A stretch of DNA of 64,000 bases, from NCBI GenBank assembly GCA_047967505.1, contig CM106541.1. The stretch is one strand, 5' to 3'. The DNA comes from Dipteris shenzhenensis (Eukaryota; Polypodiophyta; Polypodiopsida; Gleicheniales). The position numbers were made by a program, and so were the translations under genes. The notes beneath the pieces are model-generated. The model worked only from the letters and a program-made list of their open reading frames with translations, searched no databases and was not told where the DNA came from. Positions 13,255 through 22,779 of the stretch are shown piece after piece. Within the stretch, counting starts at the first letter, position 1; every line of letters begins with the position of its first letter.

Positions 13255-14120
13255 ATGGACAACCCATCTCCCCAACAGCACCCTCCTCATCTCCATCAGC
13301 AGCTTCCCCTCCCTTCCACCTCCAAAACTTTCACCCCCCCTCCTCTTTCCAAGCCCGAGATCCAACCCCTTCCCCCCCCACCTCCCAAACCTTCGCGCTC
13401 CGCTTTGCAGCCCCTCTCTCAGCTCCTTTGGATCCTTTGGAAGCTGCCCTGTATGTATTCCTCTGACTTGGGCAGATTGGGTCCTGGTTTCGGAGTGGGT
13501 GTGGGCTTCGGATTTGGGATCGGATTTGGGCTCATCGGAGGTATATTTTGGGGTAATTTTTGCGAAGGCACCTGTCGCATTTCGAGTTGGAAGATTCTCC
13601 ATCTATCACCTCTCATTTTTCCATTCCTTAATTCCTGCCGAATAGCATGCGCGGTGTAACTCGCATAAATTAAAACTGCACGATTTCTGTGATGATATGA
13701 CAGGTGCAGGATTCGGATTTGGCCTCCCTGGTATGCAGTTCGGCGTAGGCTTCGGTGCTGGCTTCGGGGTTGGGGTCGGCTTTGGATATGGCTTGGGCAA
13801 AGGATGGGCGTATGACGAAAACGGTGAGCACTGCAATTTGCCAAGCGTGGTGGGTAAAACCAGGTAGGCTACTCATGGCTACGCGATAACGGCACGATTT
13901 GATTGTTGTTGCACAGCCTTAACTGCTGGATCGCTCAAAATTTTTTTTACGAAAACAGACTAGGCAACTCTGAGGACTATGCTCATCTTTTGACAGATAT
14001 GAAACAGGAGCTGTCTGGGATCAGTTTCTCTACAACACTAAGATAGCTTTTGATTCTATTGAAAAGGGCAAGGAGAGAAAGAAATCAAAATCAAGTGTTC
14101 TGGAGGGTAAGAGTCTGTAA
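13255..14120 (+). CDS. Pro-rich/Gly-Phe-rich small hydrophobic protein, three exons (host gene)
   Basis: Exons 13255-13540, 13704-13863 and 13997-14120 join in phase to 570 nt, 189 aa. Introns start GTATAT and GTAGGC and end in CAG; splice sites were chosen by reading-frame fit. The start is the ATG at 13255, the first in frame. Domains: residues 1-60 rich in Pro, Ser and Gln; then WKLPCMYSSDLGRLGPG; then about 55 residues of Gly alternating with Phe/Val (GFGVGVGFGFGIGFG, FGVGFGAGFGVGVGFGYG) that could be membrane-associated; then a soluble tail with ETGAVWDQFLYNTK and a lysine-rich end. Similar GVGFG patterns occur in small plant glycine-rich proteins such as the chloroplast-envelope protein TGD5, but orthology is not claimed and function is unknown. 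No transposon motif is present. Confidence 0.72.
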
Positions 14121-14201
14121 AGGGAGATGAAGATGCAGTTCTGCTGCTAAGAAAGAGCTTTGGAAAATACTTCATTGTTTCTCCTTGTGAAGACTTGGCA
14201 G

Positions 14202-14247
14202 GGATGAAAGAGGTGCTGTATGGGATCAGGTGCCTTACAGTGTATAG
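14202..14247 (+). other. Possible alternative terminal exon of the Gly/Phe-rich gene
   Basis: After an acceptor ending ttggcag, these bases continue the phase of exon 2 (AG + G = Arg) and read DERGAVWDQVPYSV then TAG. The regular exon 3 reads YETGAVWDQFLYNTK. Similarity between the two segments continues downstream at an offset of about 205 bp, so this looks like a tandem duplication of exon 3. Use in mRNA is inferred only. Confidence 0.4.
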
Positions 14248-15250
14248 TTAGCCTGTGAGCTTGTAGAAGACAGACAAGAAGCAAAATCCAACTTCCAAGA
14301 ATCTGTGAAAGGTGAAACACTGTACTATAGAGGGAAGATGAAGTGCTCGAATTGGTCCTGTCTAAACAGATTGCATAAAAGCTTCCAAAAACATCAAAGG
14401 GAAAATTCGATAATTTGTACCATTAGCAGAATTTTTTGGGGCATTAAGCCCCCAAGTAATGGCATCAGCACTAAGCCCTTGAGTGATGTGGGACAGTTTG
14501 AGACAGCTGAGACTGCATTGCAGGCCATCACAGCAACAATCTTCATAGCTACGAGAGTAAATGCTGTGTACATCAATCAAGCAAATGCTCTACTCCTTGT
14601 CAGTCAAACAAAATGCCTTTCAACTGTTTAACTATTGTGCCACTAAATCAAAGGCCGAAACCTATGCTTTCACTTATGTACAATCCATTCATGATTCCAA
14701 AGATACTCGACCTGCTCATCTTCATTCTCTGTATATAAAGTCTGAACATTCGAGCAAGGAAAACCAAGGTACAAGTTGAGCGAGCAAGATTGAAAGCTAT
14801 TTAAGCAACTACAGAATTGACTCCAAGGCCCATGTCGCAAAGGTTAAGTCAAGAAATAAAATGAAGTTCTCACACTATGCTGCTTGGCACTGAAGTTGCA
14901 TTGTTCACGTGTTACATAGTTTTCCTCAGGAGTATTAGAACCTCTTGCATATAAAAGGTTCGATTGAGGGATGCATGCAATCATATGGGTGCTAGCTTGT
15001 TTTGCTTCGTGCTTGGCAAAGCTATCAAAGCAGATCGAGAGCAATCTTGATGATGCCTTTGTCTAAGTCCCTAATGGAAAGGACCATGATGCAAAGCTCA
15101 TTGTTTTGGTTGTGCTTGCTGAAGTTGTTTTGCTGCCTTGCTTCTTGCTGTCGTTTGGCTTCTTCACTCCCATTGTTTAAAGTAGATCCACCACCCAACC
15201 TCAAGAGAGGTTGGAAGGTCTTGGGGTTGGGAGGCATAACATCCAGTAAT
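14248..15250. other. Downstream flank of the Gly/Phe-rich gene, no gene seen
   Basis: The first part resembles the end and 3' flank of exon 3 (the duplication described above). The remainder shows no recognised coding motif. It may contain the 3' UTR, but no clear polyadenylation site was picked. Confidence 0.45.
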
Positions 15251-15256
15251 AAGCTC

Positions 15257-15310
15257 AAATACGTGAGTTTGAATGTACTAGTGACAAACCCAAAACAAAA
15301 ATACTTAACC
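15257..15310 (+). repeat. Left copy of direct repeat bounding the hAT/inverted-repeat block
   Basis: The first 31 bp (15257-15287) are identical to 19774-19804, and similarity continues to the 'tacttaacc' at about 15302-15310 (right copy ends near 19827). Both copies have the same orientation and lie 4.5 kb apart. Confidence 0.85.
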
Positions 15311-15342
15311 ATAGTTCCCAGGAGTTTCGGAAACCAGGAAAT

Positions 15343-16117
15343 GGAAATGGGTGGGAAGCGGTGTTTCAGAGTTTCGGTCATATATATATATTAAATGGGT
15401 GGGAAGCAGTGTTTCAGAGTTTCGGTCACTGGAAGAAACGGTGGAAATGGAGTTTCGGTTTTCAAGTTTAATATATATATATATATATGACCGAAACTCT
15501 GAAACACCACTTCCCGCCCATTTCCGCTTCAGCCTAGGCTCCAAACTACTTGTCATTTATGATCTATCATCTATGGTAATTGATGTAGCGTGTGCGGCTT
15601 TACCGAACTCTGAATTCTTTGAAAACTCTGAAACACCACTTCCCGCCCATTTCCGCTTCAGCCTAGGCTCCAAACTACTTGTCATTTATGATCTATCATC
15701 TATGGTAATTGATGTAGCGTGTGCGGCTGCGTTTCAAAGAATTCAGAGTTCGGTAAAGCCGCACACGCTACATCAATTACCATAGATGATAGATCATAAA
15801 TGACAAGTAGTTTGGAGCCTAGGCTGAAGCGGAAATGACCATAGATGATAGATCATAAATGACAAGTAGTTTGGAGCCTAGGCTGAAGCGGAAATGGGCG
15901 TTTCAAAGAATTCAGAGTTCGGTAAAGCCGCACACGCTACATCAATTACCATAGATGATAGATCATAAATGACAAGTAGTTTGGAGCCTAGGCTGTAGCG
16001 GAAATGGGCGGGAAGTGGTGTTTTAGAGTTTCGGTCATCGGAAGAAACGGTGGAAATGGAGTTTCGGTTTTCAAGTTTAATAAAGTATGTATATATATAT
16101 GTATATATATATATATA

Positions 16118-16175
<58 letters not shown>

Positions 16176-16348
16176 TGTGTTATTAATACATGTCATACAT
16201 TACAAAGATAGTACATACATCTTCAAATTTCACAATAACTTATAACTTCAAAGAATTCAGAGTTCGGTAAAGCCGCACACGCTACATCAATTACCATAGA
16301 TGGTAGATTATAAATGACAAGTAGATTGGAGCCTAGGCTGAAGCCTCA
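15343..16348. repeat. Cluster of direct and inverted copies of a ~100-150 bp unit
   Basis: A unit running from 'gaattcagagttcgg' to 'gaagcggaaatg' occurs reversed at 15490-15620 and 15624-15728, then forward at 15733-15836, 15838-15900 (partial), 15900-16080 (with an extended end) and 16248-16348. Fragments of its outer end ('cagagtttcggtca') appear at 15343-15380 and 15395-15480. The second reversed copy and the first forward copy form a near-perfect palindrome with arms of about 100 bp and almost no spacer. Confidence 0.9.
16088..16180. repeat. (AT)n/(GTAT)n microsatellite
   Basis: Runs of AT followed by GTAT repeats lie between two forward copies of the inverted-repeat unit. Confidence 0.95.
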
Positions 16349-16617
16349 TAAAAGTGAATATAGAACATGATCCATGTTACATGTGATATGACAAAATCAT
16401 GCATGCTCCAAGAATCATTCCTCAACATCATCAGCATCCATGCTGTCATTTGTCTCCTCTAACTTTTGAGTGTCAGCCTTAGCTCCTCTAGCCCTGCTAA
16501 AGTGGAAGCGATGGATATGGCACTCGATCTTTGTCTCTGAGAGCGGGTGGAAGAGCGAGTAGTACAGGTCAATGTTGTCAACTCCTCATAAAGTAAGGAG
16601 TGCATATTGTGCTCTTC

Positions 16618-19600
16618 CTATAGGATCTCTGGAATGAACTTCACCTTCTGAATGTCGATCTTGTCCACAGTCACCTGAGAAGGCTTCGGATTCTTGGCAT
16701 TCTTTTCAAGGAGCTGGAGGTTGCAATGAAAAAATACCAACCTCTCTAACTGAGATGTACTCAACCTATTTCTCTTCTTTGTATGGAAGAGTGCCCAATT
16801 GCTCCAATTCGTCTCACATGGACTGGAACTACAATCCTGAGAGAGCACTCGAATGGCAATACATTTCTGCGCACATAATTAGAATTTAGGATTTAAAAAT
16901 TAGAATTAAGTACAATGTCACTTGTTATGTTGCATGATGCATCATGCATGTAGGTGAAACTTGAGTATATGGGTAGTGAATTACTAATGTGGGAGCACAA
17001 TTCCCATACTTCTCCCACCATGAGACAGGCTGTGGCTGAGTCTCTTGAAGCTTAGCTATCTCTCGACCATCAAAAGCTCCCCGTATGGTTGCGAAAGGCC
17101 AAGAGATCATCCTCTATACAGCCCTACATGTACACATCACCATCGGTCACCACCTTGATGTATATCATGAAGCCATCATCAAGCTTTGTGTTCTCATATT
17201 GCTCCTCATTTTGCCATAGAGGATGCAATACATATGCTACTTCATGAATTGGGTTATGAACCAATCCCATTCCTTATTCCATACAGCCTTGATCTGCTCA
17301 ATACTTTAGAGAACAAACCATGGACAAAAAACAAGAGTCAAGAGTTAAGAGTAAAACAAAAATTTACACATAAGGAAAAACATAAGGAGACTTCCCGGTC
17401 TCCTCTCAACTATTTTGCTTGTTGAGAGACTCTCCAATCTTGTCCGTGTACTCATATAAAAGGCCAAGAGTGCTCCCCTCCATGTCTGTAATGCGCAAGA
17501 CAATGTAGATCAGATTGAGAGATTTGATCAAACCATCAACCTCTACCCACCTCAGACTGTGTAGATCAGACAGAGTTTTGATCAAACCCTCAACCTCTAC
17601 CCACCACTCCTCTCTCATGACAGCACGAATAAAAGCTCTTGCCTTAGGGCTCTCTCTCACATCCCACTGTAGCCACTCATTTGAGTACACAGTGTGTACC
17701 GACTCCCCGTGAACTCACAGGAGTCTCTCAAGCAGAATATACATATATGCAAATCTAGTGGTTGCAAGCTGCAGTAGCTCAAGATTGCTATTGGCCTGAA
17801 ACATGCTCAAAACTTTTGGCCTCTTCTTCACAAATTTTACCATGCTTCGTGCGATGCAAAAGATGGAATCAACCCATTGTATTTCACCTATGTTCTCGAT
17901 CAATAAGTCGAGGCGATGTGGTGCACAAGGGTTCCACCCAAATACTTGGAAACTCATCCTCTATCATAGAGCCCATAGACTTGCAATTGCTCCCATTTCC
18001 TATCAGTATCTGCACAACATTCTCAAGCCCTATTTACATGATTATGTCCCGTATGTGACCCCAAATAAATAAACCGATAACTGTGAGACCTGGGAGGAAT
18101 GTATCAACGGCTTTCAAAAACATGGTGCCTTTGTAGCAAGACACTAAAATATGTACATATTTTGCCTGCGCACATCTGATCATCTGTCACAGAATATAGT
18201 GTAGCCATAGTTCTTCCATGTTTCCTTTAAGGGCTCTAGCTACACTTCTACACATGTTCTTTTCCACTGGAGCTCACATACTCACAGAGCTTCAAATGAA
18301 GGGCCTTCCCACTCACATCCAATGCGGTTGATGGCTCTCATGGTCTTCCTCCATTGGTTCATCTTGGCCACATGAAAGGGAATGGCACACCGTATGAACA
18401 ATCGGGTGAGGTCCCTAGTTGCATTAGAAAAAAAGGAAGCTCATTTTGGGGCCTTTTAGAATAGAGAGAAAATAGGCTCTCAACCAATCAGGAGTGGGCC
18501 AACGTAACATTGAAAATTCAACAAAAGAAGATGAAAATAAGAAAAAGAAATAGTACTATATGTTCGTAGAAGCATGTCACATTAATGAGGTGATCTAATT
18601 TGAATCTTCTAAAAATTTATTTTCTGTGCAGAATTTGTGATTTTGACACTGCAGACGTGCCCGGAACGGCCCAAAACCCCTAGAACGGCACTGGAAACGC
18701 TGGAATTGGACATCCGGAGGCCCGGAAATCTCAAAAGGTACCAGATCGCGTTTTGCTGCAAATCTCACTTTTCAGCCTTTTTTGGCCGTTCCGGGCCTCC
18801 GGATGTTCGATTCCAGCGTTTCCAGTGCCGTTCTTGGGGTTTTGGGCCATTCCGGACGCGTTTGCGGTGTCAGAATCACCAAATTCTGCACAGAAAAGTG
18901 TTGCTCTTATATGAATATTGAATGTAAAGCATGTGAAAGAATATATTTATTCCTTTTCACACTGACATTTCTCACGCAAGTATCCATATTTTCTTGCTTT
19001 TGTAGAGAGAGAAAAGAGAAAATAGTGAATTTCTTACAGGGCCCCAAAATGAGCTCCCTTTTTTCCTAATGCCTCTACCATTGAATGCTGTTGAAACCCA
19101 GCTTGGACGTTGGCCCTTTGTACATAATTTCTAAGTAATGGAGGAGTGGCTCATGATACATCCTCTGGCACAAAGGAGTCCTCTTTGCATGCATAGCTGA
19201 CATAGAGGAATGGCCACTCTGTGACTCTGTATCTTTGCTCCTCTTTGCTACCCCCAGTGCTTGAAATGAACTACCTTCCTTCTCATTTGATGGTCCTATA
19301 GAATTTGAATATTTGGGAATGCCCAAACGTTTTTGCCTCCATTCTTCAAGGCTCTCTTTAATATCTTGAGGAACATAGGGGCATGGCCCTACGTCTTTGT
19401 TTGGAACATGAGCAAGATGGTCCTTCATACGGGTGACACTCCCCGTTTTCCCATTCCAAAGAACTTGCATCTCCACTTCTTAGAACCACTAGACCCCTCA
19501 TAGCTCCCCAATTTCTCTACATGTTTCCAAAATGTATCCGGAGTCCGAGCCATGTAGGCTAAGTGTAAGGGCTGAGGGCAAGGGGGGCTGAGAGGAAAAC

Positions 19601-19690
19601 AAGGAGGAAAAGAGAGGGAAAGGGCTGAGGACTCAGGAGAGCAAGGGGAAGAGGGCAAGGGATGAGGAGAGCAAGGAGACATAGTGAAAG
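16618..19690 (-). pseudogene. hAT-superfamily transposase relic (BED, DUF659, C-terminal dimerisation)
   Basis: Read on the minus strand, the N-terminus carries a BED-type zinc finger (FWKHVEKLGSYEGSSGSKKW, then GSVTRMKDHLA and PCPYVPQDIKESLEEW) at about 19600-19320. A segment near 18417-18300 (LTRLFIRCAIPFHVAKM) matches the start of the catalytic region. DUF659-like sequence follows at 17957-17406 (PCAPHRLDLLIENIGEI, TTRFAYM, SNEWLQW, STLGLLYEYTDK). The hAT C-terminal dimerisation block (CETNWSNWALFHTKKRNRLS and LERLVFFHCNLQLL) ends it at 16848-16700. The protein would cut and paste its own element. Frameshifts, stops and an inserted fold-back element show it is dead. No outer terminal inverted repeats were identified. 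Confidence 0.88.
18421..19074. mobile_element. Fold-back (long inverted repeat) element inside the hAT gene
   Basis: The left end (gcattag, A run, then agctcattttggggcc) is the reverse complement of the right end near 19045-19074. The arms continue inward: both sides carry the 'ctgtgcagaattt' and 'cggcactggaaacgctgga' blocks in opposite orientation around 18630-18740 and 18790-18900. Almost the whole 650 bp can therefore fold into one hairpin, as in MITE or fold-back elements. It interrupts the transposase frame. No target duplication could be assigned with confidence. Confidence 0.8.
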
Positions 19691-20008
19691 TTGCCTACCT
19701 TCAACAAGATCTCATGCATAATAAATGTTATTTCTATGAGCTTGCTCCTATTGTAGTGACCTTTGTTTGGCTTAAATACGTGAGTTTGAATGTACTAGTG
19801 ACAATCCATAAACAAACATACTTAACCCACATATACCAGCTCAAAGACAGGAAATAAGTTTCATTGTAGAGGGTTTATGAGCATGTATGCCATCATGTGG
19901 GGAGGGCATTGACATAGTGAAAGGTGCCTATCTTCAATAAGATCTCATACATATTAAATTTTAGTTATATGAACTTGCTCATCTTGTAGTGACCTTTGTT
20001 TGGCTTAA
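19682..20008 (+). repeat. Direct repeat pair, about 93 bp, 232 bp apart
   Basis: 19682-19774 and 19914-20008 are diverged copies, beginning 'atagtgaaag' and ending 'cctttgtttggctta'. The first copy runs straight into the right copy of the long-distance direct repeat at 19774. Confidence 0.85.
19774..19827 (+). repeat. Right copy of direct repeat bounding the hAT/inverted-repeat block
   Basis: Partner of 15257-15310, same orientation, with 31 identical bases at 19774-19804. Confidence 0.85.
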
Positions 20009-22050
20009 GAAGATGTGTCCACTATTGGCATTTACATATAAATTGGCTGAAATCTGCTGACAGCATGAATGTGTAAAGTATGTAGGTATGCTCCTCCATG
20101 TGATGCTCTCCCATGTAATCAACTTTCATGGAGGAAAGCACAATAGAGATCTATTTCTATGGCTTTCAATGTTGGTCCTTGAGGGACATCAAACAACAAC
20201 AAAAGAGGCCACATCAATAAGAATTGTACCGTAGTGTCTTACAGGCTTTTTGGATTTATCTCCTTCTCACAAGATCTATATTTGTAGAGAACAAGAATGG
20301 CTCTTGACAAATGAAGAAATGATATGCGGCTTGTTACTAGCATCAAATGAACACTTTAGAGCACCTCCTTGCAGCTTAGAGAACTTATAGTAGAGACTAC
20401 TGTGCTTTACTAGCACCCCTTTGCCCATGCTTAGTATTGTGTGCAACATCCCCTCTTAATTCCATATCAATGATATGCATGTACAAAACAGGGGCATTTC
20501 AAAACTAGGAGTGTACTACATAGAAGGGAAGTACGTCTAATCATCATGAGCATATATATGCATGCCACATGGAAGGGAGATACTACAACATACTAAAAGG
20601 GTATATTTTGGAAAGGGCACTTTGTATACAAGAGGGCTTTTTGAGGTCTAAGCATACATATGACACTGGACTCGAGCAATGTATTTTTTACTTGGGCAAA
20701 ATATTGTAAATTTGGAAAAATCCCCCAAGGACTTTGGGACAAAATATGGCTCCAAAATTAAAAGATGTTACCAAATATTTGACTAAAATGCTAATTTGTA
20801 GCCATTTTTTGGATAAGTTGTCCACGAAAAACTGAACCAAACTGCATTATGCTTGGCAAAAGTATATTAAAATTAGTGTAACACATCCTTCCTCCAAATA
20901 ATATGTTAGTTGTCCCCAATTGTTTGAGACTCTTCCAAGGATGGTCCTTGAAAGAAAATACATTGGACCTAAGAGTATGAGTGTGATCATTTAGGATCAT
21001 TGCACTATTGGGGGTTGACTTAGTAGCTTAACAACTAGCAATAGTATTTGATGGAGAGGGCACACACAATTATTTAGCAAAACTCATTATAAAAGTATTT
21101 GTAAGGTTCTAATAGTTCTCCAATCAAATTGATGATTTGTTAGCAATTATGACCACCATTTCTATGCTTGGGGGTAGTTTGTGGCCCCCCTCTACTTTCT
21201 GGTTTAGAGGGGTAATCATGAAGATGATGTGTCAGGACAAGTTAGAGATGGAAACACCCCTACCTCACCTCGATGCTAGCAGTTTTAGATTTCCCTTCAC
21301 ATTTTTATCCGGTCCACTCCCCTCAGTAGTATATCTTTGATTTTTAGGTCGAGTTTTATATGTTAATAGAGATTGGGCTTATCTTTCAAGACCATAGTCG
21401 GTGTGACCTTCCTTACATCAATAGAGGCACCTTGTCTCCTTTTTTTTAGCACTCTGATTTATTAGTGGCTATCCACATTATATCACATGATGTTGAGATG
21501 AATTTTCAACACCTTCCCTTTGATTTATTAGTGCCTATCCACATTATATCACATGATGTTGAGATGAATCTTCAACACCTTCCCTCAAGATCAACTTCAT
21601 GAAGCAGACCTTCCCTAAAGATGATTACAAGGCTTGAAGAAGGATTGATTATTACTATTCTATCTGTCCCCTTAATAGGAAAATCCTCGCATTGGCCTCT
21701 CAATTCATCATAATGGATGAGGGGCCTTTAGGCTTGCTTTGTATGTAAAAAGATGATGGAGGTGCATATTTGCAGTATAATAATAACAGCGGCATTATCA
21801 TATCGGTTATATATAGGATATTACCATTGGTAATACCTCAATAGCCCATCAGTGTTAGGGTTGTTATCAAACATCCTTTCTTAAATTTAAACCAAGATCT
21901 TGGTGGTCTTTCCAAAAAATCTATTTTCCCAATGGCTTAATCAAACTACATGTAACATTATCTTTGTCTGCACAATGATATAGTGTAATATCTCTATTGA
22001 GTACTCTTTCATGGATGAATGTTCTCTGATATTAATATGATTTATGCTTG
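20009..22050. other. Intergenic DNA with one tandem duplication
   Basis: No coding motif was recognised. A 66-bp unit starting 'tgatttattagtg' is tandemly duplicated at 21455-21520 and 21521-21586 with very few differences. Confidence 0.6.
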
Positions 22051-22779
22051 AATGACATAATAGATTATTATCTAGGGCTTGATTTTATTGATTATCATAG
22101 TATATGGTAGTTACATTTGTTTGAAGGTTGTCATAAGACATATAGCTTCACATGCACCTATTGTAAAAGCTTTATATTTTGCTTCTTTTAAGGAAAAACA
22201 TACTGTTGGTTGTATTTCTTGCAGCAATCTCTTTCATAGTGTCCAAACTTGTGACATTAGTTGCACTGGATGTTTGACACATTGGTGGATGCATTCCCTA
22301 GTCCTTGAAATCTTCCTCGATTGGAATGATTTCCTCTTTGCTAATTTTGATGTTGCTGAGGATGATGCTGATGCTGATTCTAATTTTGTTGATGATGTTG
22401 TTATTCTAATATACTAAAGTTTAAATTTTTAAAGTCTTTGCAAGAGCTCGAAAAACACAATGCTCCCCAAGGGGATGAGTTTGTGTGCTAGTAATGATTA
22501 TTATTATCACTCATTACTATCAATAATTATTATCATTATCATTAAAGGGGGCTATTGATACTCTTGGACTTATGCCATTGTACAAACCATGTTCAATTTT
22601 TTTTAATTTTATACAAGTTTAACTTATTCAGGTTCATCCTTTATCAAACTATATTAAAAAAGGTTTAAATCTATCTACGTTCGCTCTTTTCAAAAAAGAT
22701 TCCATTTGATATATCTTTTGCTACTTGTTTTGGGCAAGAGCAATTATATAGTTTCTTTCTTGATGCTTTTGATGCGGTA

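Noticed and set aside
13138-13876. Minus-strand frames rich in Pro and Lys overlapping the Gly/Phe-rich gene.
   Set aside because: They are the reverse reading of the Gly-rich and Pro-rich exons; low complexity, no splice logic, no conserved domain.
15025-15381. A 118-codon minus-strand frame with GGGSTLNNGSEEAKRQQEAR, slightly like the N-terminal part of PDCD5-type proteins.
   Set aside because: The resemblance is limited to a short low-complexity stretch; no downstream conserved block or consistent splice sites were found.
22484-22560. ATT/ATC-rich stretch followed by 'aaagggggctattga', looking like a polypurine tract and LTR start on the plus strand.
   Set aside because: The nearby gypsy relic is on the minus strand and no matching LTR partner was found.
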